From positions 1-14,589 of the forward strand of contig DAIRFP010000123.1 in NCBI GenBank assembly GCA_036794995.1: a DNA stretch of 14,589 nt, given 5' to 3'. This stretch comes from DAIRFP01 sp036794995 (GTDB lineage Bacteria; Desulfobacterota; Binatia; UBA9968). Shown piece by piece: positions 6,863-13,331 of this stretch. The notes below the pieces were generated by a model, which saw only the letters and a program-made list of their open reading frames with translations, did no database searches and had not been told where the DNA came from. Made by a program: the position numbers and the translations under genes. Each line of letters begins with the position of its first letter. Positions within the stretch are counted from its first letter, which is position 1.

Positions 6863-7996
6863 ATGCCGACCGTTGATTATATGGACTGCTTCTTCACCGG
6901 CCCCGGCACCATTGCCGGCAAATACATGCGCAAGTTTTGGCACCCGGTTGCGCGCGCGGAGGATTTGCAACCGGGCTGGGCAAAACCCATCCGCATCATG
7001 AGCGAAGATTTTACCATGTATCGCGGTGAGGGCGGCAGACCCCACGTCGTCGATTTTCGCTGTCCCCACCGCCAATCGACGCTTGCCGTCGGCTGGGTGG
7101 AGGGAGATTGCATCCGCTGCCGTTTTCACGGCTGGAAATTCGACGGCTCCGGGCAGTGTGTCGAGCAACCGGCGGAAAAAGAAGCCTTTACCGAGAAGGT
7201 TCGGATCCGCAGTTGTCCGACGGAGGAGTATCTTGGACTTATCTTCGTCTATTTCGGCGCGGACGATCCTCTTCCCTTACCACGCTACCCGGATTTCGAG
7301 CAGGACGGTTTGTGGGTAGAGACTTATGTTCGCCCCTGCAATTTTCTCAACAACATCGAAAACGATCCGGTGCATATTCCCTTTACCCATAAGGAATCCG
7401 AATTTTTTCTCCGACGACCCCGGGAAATTCCCACGGTCGCCCAGGAGGAAACCGAATGGGGGCTCATGCTCACGACCTCGACGACCAGCGGCCGCGTGCA
7501 GGTCTTGCACTACGGCATGCCCAATATTCTCGGCTTTAAGGAGTCCGACCGCGACCATCTCGCCTGGCGCGTTCCCGTTGACGATGAAAGCCACGCGAGT
7601 TTTCAACTCGATATCCAGCATGTAAAGGACGGCATCGAGGGCGAGGCGGTGAAAAAGCGCCATCTCGCGCGCACCGGGAAATTGGGCCGCTCGCCGAACG
7701 AACTGGGCGCCGCCGTGCTGCGCGGTGAAATCCGGATTCAGGATCTAGAGGGCGATGACCGGGCGAATATCGTCTGGATCCAAGACTATGCGGTTCAGGT
7801 GGGCCAGGGTCCCATCGAGCTCCGTAAGAAAGAGAATCTGGGCCGCTCCGACGCCGCGTTGATTCTGCAACGCAAGATCTGGACTCGCGAGCTGCAAGCC
7901 CTCGCCGACGGCGCTCGGCTGACGGTCTGGCACCGCGCTCCCCGACTCACTGAGCTGATCTCCTATTCACATCTGCCGGAGGCGGCACAGTCGTAG
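6863..7996 (+). CDS. Rieske non-haem iron oxygenase, phthalate-dioxygenase-like (copy 2)
   Basis: This is a 377-residue Rieske oxygenase alpha subunit. AAGGAG at 6851-6856 sits 6 nt before the ATG. [2Fe-2S] ligands are Cys67, His69, Cys86 and His89. The mononuclear iron motif is 'ENDPVHIPFTH' with Asp168, His171 and His176, and the likely third ligand is Asp308 in 'IQDYA'. The segment 'QGPIELRKKENLGRSDAALI' (315-334) corresponds to the conserved 'GPI-DR-EHLG-SD' region, with Leu-Arg in place of the usual Asp-Arg. It shares 67 of the first 100 residues with copy 1 at an offset of two. It lies immediately after the second cupin gene, so the two probably act in one pathway. The reductase partner is absent. 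Divergence from copy 1 in residues 199-225, a likely pocket region, hints at a different substrate. Confidence 0.92.
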   Translation: MPTVDYMDCFFTGPGTIAGKYMRKFWHPVARAEDLQPGWAKPIRIMSEDFTMYRGEGGRPHVVDFRCPHRQSTLAVGWVEGDCIRCRFHGWKFDGSGQCVEQPAEKEAFTEKVRIRSCPTEEYLGLIFVYFGADDPLPLPRYPDFEQDGLWVETYVRPCNFLNNIENDPVHIPFTHKESEFFLRRPREIPTVAQEETEWGLMLTTSTTSGRVQVLHYGMPNILGFKESDRDHLAWRVPVDDESHASFQLDIQHVKDGIEGEAVKKRHLARTGKLGRSPNELGAAVLRGEIRIQDLEGDDRANIVWIQDYAVQVGQGPIELRKKENLGRSDAALILQRKIWTRELQALADGARLTVWHRAPRLTELISYSHLPEAAQS

Positions 7997-8017
7997 TTGC
8001 ACGAGACGCAAACGGCG

Positions 8018-8054
8018 CTGCGCGACCTTCAAACCGTTTTGAACGACTTGAACG
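8018..8054. repeat. GTTCAA-family repeat, copy upstream of mlaC-like gene
   Basis: CTGCGCGACCTTCAAA (8018-8033) is identical to 8988-9003. Similarity continues through CCGTTTTGAACGACTT, so the shared unit is about 30 nt. It contains TTCAAA/TTTTGAA dyad symmetry. The remainder of the gap to the next gene (8055-8208) is AT-richer and shows no feature I can support apart from the ribosome-binding site at 8198-8205. Confidence 0.55.
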
Positions 8055-8208
8055 ATTAGATTACTTTATGTGTAAACATTCCATCATTCCACTGTTTCAC
8101 TGTTGTCATTCTTCTCCGAAATCGTCCAAAAATTTCCCTAATCCTCTTGTCTTTCGCCAACCGCCTCGACATACTAAATTACTCAATTTATGAAAGTGGA
8201 GAAGGAAA

Positions 8209-8943
8209 ATGATTGCCGGTTTGATGGATACGGGCGGGCGAAAAACAGCGTCATTGGGCGGCGGGGTTGCGGTTGCACGCGGTCCTCGAAGAAACCGCTT
8301 ATTACCTGACAGTCAAGCGGCCGCGCCAACGGCCAAGAATCTTTTCAAGACAATCTTAATCGTCATTGGCCTTGGAGCGATTTTTCACGGGGGGCTGGCA
8401 AACGCGGGCGTGCCGACGGATCAGGTTCGCACCACGGTGGACCAGGTTCTCGCCATTCTGAAGGACCCGTCCCTCAAGGTGGAAAACAAAAAGAAAGAGC
8501 GCCGCGATCAGCTACGGCGCGTTATTTTTGCGCGATTTGACTTTACCGAGATGGCGCGGCGCTCACTCGGACCCGAATGGCGGCGGCGGTCCCCGGCGGA
8601 ACAGCAGCAGTTCGTCGCTATCTTTACCGACTTGTTGCAAGACAATTACATCGGCGCCATCGAGTCTTATAACGGTGATCAAGTCGGCTATAACCGCGAG
8701 ATCCAAGATAAGGACAATGCCGAGGTGCAAACGACGCTGGCGACCAAAGGTGAAGCCACTTATTCGATCAATTACCGGCTCCATCTTGTCGGCAAAGATT
8801 GGAAGGTCTACGACGTCGTCATCGAGAACATCAGCGTCGTCAACAACTACCGTTCGCAGTTCAACCGGGTCATCAGTAAGTCGTCCTACGAAGAGCTCGT
8901 CCGCACCATGAAGGAAAAAGCGAATGCAGGCAGCAGCTCCTAA
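8209..8943 (+). CDS. MlaC/Ttg2D-family phospholipid-binding periplasmic protein
   Basis: This 244-residue protein is of the MlaC (toluene tolerance Ttg2D) family, whose members carry phospholipids across the periplasm between the outer membrane and the MlaFEDB importer. The ATG at 8209 follows GGAGAAGG (8198-8205), which supports the long N-terminus. About 43 polar residues precede a hydrophobic stretch (44-60) and a cleavage-like Ala-Asn-Ala before Gly67, so the export signal has an unusually long N-region. The mature part shows 'RRVIFARFDFTEMARRSLGP' (about 103-122), 'SPAEQQQFVAIFTDLLQDNY', 'YRLHLVGKDWKVYDVVIENI' and 'SVVNNYRSQFNRVI', the conserved family core. No other mla gene is in the window, which is unusual because mlaC normally sits in an operon. 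It is flanked by repeat copies on both sides. Confidence 0.88.
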   Translation: MIAGLMDTGGRKTASLGGGVAVARGPRRNRLLPDSQAAAPTAKNLFKTILIVIGLGAIFHGGLANAGVPTDQVRTTVDQVLAILKDPSLKVENKKKERRDQLRRVIFARFDFTEMARRSLGPEWRRRSPAEQQQFVAIFTDLLQDNYIGAIESYNGDQVGYNREIQDKDNAEVQTTLATKGEATYSINYRLHLVGKDWKVYDVVIENISVVNNYRSQFNRVISKSSYEELVRTMKEKANAGSSS

Positions 8944-8976
8944 GCCTGTTCCCAAGTAGAGTTCAAAACGCTCCAA

Positions 8977-9030
8977 CCGTTCAATCACTGCGCGACCTTC
9001 AAATCGTTTGAACTACTTACGTTTGAACGG
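8977..9030. repeat. GTTCAA-family repeat, copy downstream of mlaC-like gene
   Basis: This carries the same 16-mer as 8018-8033 (here 8988-9003). An outer inverted repeat, CCGTTCAA (8977-8984) with TTGAACGG (9023-9030), encloses an inner hairpin, TTCAAA (8998-9003) with TTTGAA (9007-9012). It lies between two convergent genes, so a folded transcript could help termination, but there is no T tract. The rest of 9031-9167 shows no clear feature. Confidence 0.55.
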
Positions 9031-9167
9031 CTTATCTCCCGGCCCACTTCACTTCTTTTAGCTCGCCACTAACCTGAACTGAGACAGGGTCCCGATGAAT
9101 CTAGCAAAACAATCGCCAATAGTGCTTACCTGCTTTTTCAGAGAGTTCGTTGCCTGGTCACTTTTTC

Positions 9168-9554
9168 TTACCGGCCCATGCGCCGGTCATAGGCTCGCGA
9201 TATCCGACCGGCCAACCCCGTATCGGGCCCTTTGGGCCCCCGCGCGGTAAACTCGACGCGGACGTTGCCGTCGGCCTGAGTCCGCACGTTGATGGTGACC
9301 TCCTGCTCGCCCCGGCTGCCACGGATCACCCCGTTCGTCCGGTCCTCAGCGGTGATACGGACACCTTCATCCTGCGCGGCGCCGAGAGCCGCGCTCCAGG
9401 CGCGGTCGAACGTGCTCGCCGCGGGCACATAGGCGGGAACCGGCTCGTACTGAACGCAGCTCGAAAGCAGTAGGAGCACGGTTGCAAGAAGGAAGGCTGG
9501 CCAGAGAAAATCCAACCCTCGTTGATCCAAAATGTGGCTCCGTTTAAGTTTCAT
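9168..9554 (-). CDS. Small lipoprotein of unrecognised family
   Basis: This is a 128-residue protein on the minus strand. The N-terminus has basic residues, a hydrophobic core (about 16-30) and a lipobox Leu30-Ser-Ser-Cys33, so Cys33 is the predicted lipidation site after signal peptidase II cleavage. The mature part starts with 'VQYEPVPAYVPA'. It continues with 'TFDRAWSAALGAAQDEGVRI', 'GVIRGSRGEQEVTINVRTQA' and 'NVRVEFTARGP'. This looks like a compact alpha-beta domain similar in style to DUF3568-like lipoproteins, though I cannot assign it firmly. The basic C-terminus 'GRISRAYDRRMGR' may contact membrane or peptidoglycan. An AGAGGG sequence precedes the start. It converges with the mlaC-like gene and diverges from the cyclase gene. 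Function is unknown. Confidence 0.75.
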   Translation of the reverse strand: MKLKRSHILDQRGLDFLWPAFLLATVLLLLSSCVQYEPVPAYVPAASTFDRAWSAALGAAQDEGVRITAEDRTNGVIRGSRGEQEVTINVRTQADGNVRVEFTARGPKGPDTGLAGRISRAYDRRMGR

Positions 9555-9640
9555 CCCATCCCTCTTCTGGTCCTTCCGCCAAGACTCGATCTTGGAGCGC
9601 TTACGTGTAGGCGTGTGTAGCTAACATCCCCAAGGCTGTA

Positions 9641-9660
9641 TATTGGACTTTGGTCCAATA
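9641..9660. promoter_or_regulatory. Perfect 8-bp palindrome, possible regulator-binding site
   Basis: TATTGGAC (9641-9648) and GTCCAATA (9653-9660) are perfect reverse complements separated by TTTG. The core GGACTTTGGTCC resembles the GGGACTWWAGTCCC-type box bound by NarL/FixJ-class response regulators such as mycobacterial DosR (family knowledge; the match is by eye). It lies between divergent genes and just upstream of a possible promoter at 9671-9698. A simple RNA hairpin without regulatory meaning is the alternative. Confidence 0.4.
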
Positions 9661-9670
9661 GCGACCCCTG

Positions 9671-9698
9671 TTCTTGGTGAGCCCAGTCCAACTATAAA
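9671..9698 (+). promoter_or_regulatory. Possible sigma-70-like promoter
   Basis: TTCTTG (9671-9676) and TATAAA (9693-9698) are separated by 16 nt. The -10 box is good and the -35 box is weak, which would fit a promoter helped by an activator at the palindrome centred near 9650. The cyclase gene starts about 240 nt downstream, so a long leader would result. Evidence is motif only. Confidence 0.25.
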
Positions 9699-9789
9699 CA
9701 GTTTTTGGCACACTCTGATCGCTCGGGATGACGGGGCTTTGGCCGTCACTCAGCGTTCCCTTTGACCTTGCTCCGAACATGCTTGGCGT

Positions 9790-9825
9790 CTTTCGACGAA
9801 GTTCATCCTGAGCGGTAGCCGAAAG
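9790..9825. repeat. Solitary relic of the TCATCCTGAGCG repeat
   Basis: 'TTCGACGAAGTTCATCCTGA' continues into GCGGTAGCCGAA. The 12-mer TCATCCTGAGCG (9803-9814) is identical to the left end of the element at 5448. No matching right end is found nearby, so it is a fragment or a single unit. Confidence 0.4.
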
Positions 9826-9940
9826 TCAAGACAAACTTGGCACAAAGCGAGGATTCGGTAAACACCGCGACAAAAACCGAAAAGGGCAATTTCCTCCAAA
9901 GCTGGAACGTGGTAACTTATAGCGAATGAACGAGTAGGGA

Positions 9941-11140
9941 ATGAACGACACTACCTTCATCAACCCATTTCCGACCATCACTTTTGGCGAAGTGGTTGAT
10001 ATCATATTTGTCGCCGTATTGCTGTACACGGCCATCGTTTGGGCGCGCCGCACGCGGGCTGCCTTCGTCGTTCGCGGCATTCTTATTCTCGGAGGTATCT
10101 ACATCATCGCCCGATACCTCGACCTGCAAATGACCGCCTGGGTGTTTCAGGGTTTCTTCGCAATTTTTCTGATCATGATCGTGGTGATCTTTCAGGAGGA
10201 GTTGCGCCAGTTCTTCGAACGAATCGCGGTTTGGAGCCTCGCCCGGACCCGGGTGCCGGCTCTGGGCTCCAACGCCGCAGATATCCTGGTGCGCACCCTG
10301 TCGGATCTGGCCAAGGAACACGTCGGCGCTTTGATCGTAATCCGCGGCAACGATCCCCTGGAGCGGCACATCACCGGGGGGATTCCCCTGGATGGAAGGC
10401 TCAGCGGGCCGCTGCTGAAGAGTATTTTCGATCCTCATTCTCCGGGACACGACGGCGCCGTGCTGGTGGAACAGGACCGCATCACCCGTTTCGCGGCCCA
10501 CCTACCTTTGTCAAAGGACCTGTCGCAACTCGCCAACGTCGGCACCCGACATTCCGCGGCGTTGGGTCTGGCGGAACTCACAGACGTTCTTTGCCTGGTG
10601 GTTTCCGAGGAACGCGGCACTATCTCCGTGGCCAGAGATAGCAAACTCCGCGAGATCGAGAATCTGCAGCAGCTCGGCGCCGTCATCGATAGCTTTTTAC
10701 GAACAAAATTTCCGTCGACCCGGCAGAGCAACATCTCGTTGCAGTTTTTTCGTGAGAATTGGATCGCCAAGGCCATCTCGCTGTCCTTAGCTATCGGCTT
10801 TTGGTACATCTTCGTGCCGGGCTCGAAGACAGTTCAAATCAGCTATCGGATTCCGGTGAGCGTGGAGAACCTGCCGGCGGATCTGCGAGTGGAAGAAATC
10901 GAGCCGCCGATGGTAAGCGCGACGTTTAGCGGGCCGCGGCGCGCTTTCTATCTTTTTGACTCAAGAAAGATAAGAGTGGCCATCGACGTCTCCATGGCGG
11001 AACTTGGCCGCCGCAACTTTAACATCTCGGAACAAAACATCCGCTACCCGAAAGAACTGACCTTGCAGGAGCTCAATCCTTCTACCTTGAGACTTTCCGT
11101 CAAAAAGGTCCCCGCCGCCCCTGACACCAACCGAGGCTGA
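9941..11140 (+). CDS. cdaA: Diadenylate cyclase (CdaA/DacA type) fused to a YbbR/CdaR-like domain
   Basis: This 399-residue membrane enzyme is predicted to make c-di-AMP from two ATP. Three N-terminal membrane segments (about 17-34, 43-59 and 68-85) precede the cytosolic DAC domain (about 105-255). The DAC domain shows 'LIVIRGNDPLERHI', 'SPGHDGAVLV' with the catalytic Asp171-Gly-Ala173 motif, and 'GTRHSAALGLAE' (201-212). The usual second motif is RHR, and here Ser205 replaces the second Arg. A further hydrophobic segment (about 274-292, 'WIAKAISLSLAIGFWYIFV') begins a C-terminal region whose 'IPVSVENLPADL' and 'VSATFSGPRRAF' stretches resemble one YbbR repeat, the module of the cyclase regulator CdaR. 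In Firmicutes, CdaA and CdaR are separate proteins encoded with GlmM; no glmM follows here. The ATG at 9941 has only a close AGGG before it, so the start is slightly uncertain. Confidence 0.9.
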   Translation: MNDTTFINPFPTITFGEVVDIIFVAVLLYTAIVWARRTRAAFVVRGILILGGIYIIARYLDLQMTAWVFQGFFAIFLIMIVVIFQEELRQFFERIAVWSLARTRVPALGSNAADILVRTLSDLAKEHVGALIVIRGNDPLERHITGGIPLDGRLSGPLLKSIFDPHSPGHDGAVLVEQDRITRFAAHLPLSKDLSQLANVGTRHSAALGLAELTDVLCLVVSEERGTISVARDSKLREIENLQQLGAVIDSFLRTKFPSTRQSNISLQFFRENWIAKAISLSLAIGFWYIFVPGSKTVQISYRIPVSVENLPADLRVEEIEPPMVSATFSGPRRAFYLFDSRKIRVAIDVSMAELGRRNFNISEQNIRYPKELTLQELNPSTLRLSVKKVPAAPDTNRG

Positions 11141-11284
11141 CCGGGGCGGTTTAAGGTTCCAACTCGTTCGGACTTTGAACTTTGAACTCCATAACGGCGG
11201 GAGTCGTCCGCAAAATTTCCCAAAGTGAATATGCGCTTTTGGTTGCCTTAGAAAGACAGGATGCTAACCTAAAGGCACAGCGCA

Positions 11285-13321
11285 ATGAACACCGGCTCGC
11301 AGTTACACTCCGTGAACCTGGGCGAGGATACCACGACAATACCGGACAAAGGCCGCGCGCGAGCCGTCATTGAAAACGTCAGGCCTGAGATCGATGGCGG
11401 CCGTTTTCCCGCCAAAAGAACCGTCGGGGAGCGCATGACCGTGGAGGCGGATATCTTCGCCGACGGTCACGACGTCCTGGCGGCCCGGCTCCTCTATCGC
11501 AAGGCGGGAGCTGGCGGGCAGACAGAGATTCCCATGCAGCCACTGGTCAACGACCGCTGGCGCGGCACATTCGAGGTCGACGAAGTCGGCGATTACTATT
11601 ACACCTTGCTAGCCTGGGTGGACCGGTTTAAATCATGGCGTCAAGGGTTCGCCAAGAAAGCGGCAGCGGAGCAAGACGTCACCCTCGATCTGCTCACCGG
11701 CGCAGAGCTGGTTGAGCTGGCCGCGAAGAACGCGACCGGTGAAGACCGCAAGCGACTAGACCGCTATGCCGTGCTGCTCCGGGGCGATAAATCCGCGGCC
11801 GCACAGTCGGCGGTGGATGATGGGCTCGCGGCATTGATGGAAAAATATCCCGACCGACGCTGGACGGTCACCTATGACAGGGAACTTCGGGTCAACGTCG
11901 AACGCAGTAAAGCGCGCTTCAGCGCATGGTACGAGTTGTTTCCCCGCTCCTCGGCCGCCACTGCGGGTGAACACGGCACCTTCAGCGACTGTATCGAGCG
12001 CCTGCGCTATATCGCCGCCATGGGTTTTGATGTGCTTTATCTCCCGCCCATTCACCCCATCGGCACCTCGTTCCGAAAAGGCAAAAACAATACCCTCGAA
12101 GCCACTCCCGACGACGTGGGAAGCCCCTGGGCCATCGGCGCTAAAGAAGGCGGCCACAAGGCGATTCATCCGCGTTTGGGATCCCTGGCGGATTTCCAGC
12201 GTCTGGTCGCGGCCGCGAAAAAATTCGACATTGAAATCGCCCTGGATATCGCTTTTCAGTGTACGCCCGATCATCCCTACGTCGCGGAACATCCGGAATG
12301 GTTTCGCAAACGGCCGGATGGATCGATCCAATACGCGGAAAATCCGCCGAAAAAATATCAGGACATCTATCCACTGGATTTCGAGTCCGAGAATTGGCGG
12401 GAGCTTTGGAACGAATTGAAAAGCGTCATCTTGTTCTGGGGCGAGCAGGGTGTGCGGATTTTTCGCGCCGACAACCCTCATACGAAAGCGTTTCCCTTCT
12501 GGGAGTGGATTATCGGCGAGGTGAAAAAGGCTTATCCCGATGCGATCTTCCTGGCGGAGGCCTTCACCCGTAACAAGGTCATGTACCGATTGGCCAAGCT
12601 GGGGTTCAGTCAGTCCTATACTTACTTTACCTGGCGCAACACGAAACCGGAGTTGACCCAATATTTTACCGAGCTGACCCAGACCGACGTCAGCGATTTT
12701 TTCCGCGCCAACCTGTGGCCGGCCACCCCCGATATCCTGACCGAGTATCTCCAGTTCGGCGGCCGGTCCGCTTTTATGACCCGCCTCGTCCTCGCCGCCA
12801 TGCTGGGAGCCAGCTACGGTATCTACGGCCCGGCTTTCGAGCTCTGTGAAAATACTCCCCGGGAGCCCGGCAGCGAAGAGTACCTCAATTCGGAAAAATA
12901 TGAGATCAAGCACTGGGATCTGGAAAAACCCGGCAGCCTGAAGGATTTTATTGCCCGCATCAACCGCATCCGGCGCGAGAACCGCGCGCTGCAGAGTGAC
13001 CGGAGCCTGCGCTTTTATCCGGTCGATAATCCGGAGATTCTCTGCTTCAGCAAACGGACGGAGGACTTGAGTAACGTCATCGTGGTCGCGGTCAACCTGG
13101 ATCCGCACCACGTGCAGTCCGGCTGGCTGGAGTTACCGTCGGAAGAGCTCGGACTCGATCCCGAACAGACCTTTCAAATGCATGATTTGCTGACCGATGC
13201 CCGCTATCTCTGGCAGGGAAAGCGAAACTACGTCCAGTTAGATCCCGAGAGCGTGCCGGCTCAGATCTTTCGCGTGCGCCCCCGTATCCGGCGTGAGCAG
13301 GATTTCGATTACTTCATGTAA
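11285..13321 (+). CDS. glgE: Alpha-1,4-glucan:maltose-1-phosphate maltosyltransferase GlgE
   Basis: This 678-residue GH13 enzyme transfers maltosyl units from alpha-maltose 1-phosphate onto the non-reducing ends of alpha-1,4-glucan in the cytosol. An N-terminal domain of about 200 residues ('VENVRPEIDGGRFPAK'-like start, beta-rich) precedes the catalytic barrel. The barrel opens at 'RFSAWYELFPRS' and continues 'GFDVLYLPPIHPIG' (248-260) and 'IALDIAFQCTPDHPY' (318-332). The nucleophile is Asp396 in 'RIFRADNPHTKAFPFWEW', and the acid/base is Glu425 in 'FLAEAFTR'. These match, with an offset of two, the Asp394 and Glu423 known for Streptomyces GlgE. Length is normal. AAAGG (11271-11275) is a weak ribosome-binding site. 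The treS gene begins 10 nt after the stop, so the two are surely one operon. Maltokinase and branching enzyme genes are not in view. Confidence 0.95.
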   Translation: MNTGSQLHSVNLGEDTTTIPDKGRARAVIENVRPEIDGGRFPAKRTVGERMTVEADIFADGHDVLAARLLYRKAGAGGQTEIPMQPLVNDRWRGTFEVDEVGDYYYTLLAWVDRFKSWRQGFAKKAAAEQDVTLDLLTGAELVELAAKNATGEDRKRLDRYAVLLRGDKSAAAQSAVDDGLAALMEKYPDRRWTVTYDRELRVNVERSKARFSAWYELFPRSSAATAGEHGTFSDCIERLRYIAAMGFDVLYLPPIHPIGTSFRKGKNNTLEATPDDVGSPWAIGAKEGGHKAIHPRLGSLADFQRLVAAAKKFDIEIALDIAFQCTPDHPYVAEHPEWFRKRPDGSIQYAENPPKKYQDIYPLDFESENWRELWNELKSVILFWGEQGVRIFRADNPHTKAFPFWEWIIGEVKKAYPDAIFLAEAFTRNKVMYRLAKLGFSQSYTYFTWRNTKPELTQYFTELTQTDVSDFFRANLWPATPDILTEYLQFGGRSAFMTRLVLAAMLGASYGIYGPAFELCENTPREPGSEEYLNSEKYEIKHWDLEKPGSLKDFIARINRIRRENRALQSDRSLRFYPVDNPEILCFSKRTEDLSNVIVVAVNLDPHHVQSGWLELPSEELGLDPEQTFQMHDLLTDARYLWQGKRNYVQLDPESVPAQIFRVRPRIRREQDFDYFM

Positions 13322-13331
13322 AGGGAGCCCT

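Larger units (their letters stand above)
9555..9940. other. Divergent intergenic region between lipoprotein and cyclase genes
   Basis: This is a 386-nt non-coding gap. Besides the palindrome and possible promoter described separately, it contains a solitary repeat relic around 9790-9825 ('TCATCCTGAGCG' at 9803-9814, identical to 5451-5462). Near its end GAATGAACGA occurs twice (9924-9933 and 9939-9948), the second copy including the cyclase start codon. The first copy opens a three-codon frame ATG AAC GAG TAG (9926-9937). No convincing small protein gene was found. Confidence 0.6.

Noticed and set aside
8018..9030. An IS-like or composite transposon around the mlaC-like gene
   Set aside because: No transposase gene, no terminal inverted repeats and no target duplication were found; only short direct repeats of a dispersed family.
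9728..9811. 27-codon frame starting ATG in the divergent region
   Set aside because: It has no proper ribosome-binding site, ends inside a repeat relic and shows no recognisable protein features.
11115..11149. Possible terminator: CCGCCCC (11115-11121) with GGGGCGG (11143-11149)
   Set aside because: The loop is 21 nt, the stem spans the cyclase stop codon and only TTTAAGG follows, so it is too weak to call a rho-independent terminator.
11756..13111. 451-codon minus-strand open frame opposite glgE
   Set aside because: The plus-strand frame is an unambiguous GlgE with catalytic residues; the antisense frame has no family features and arises from codon bias.
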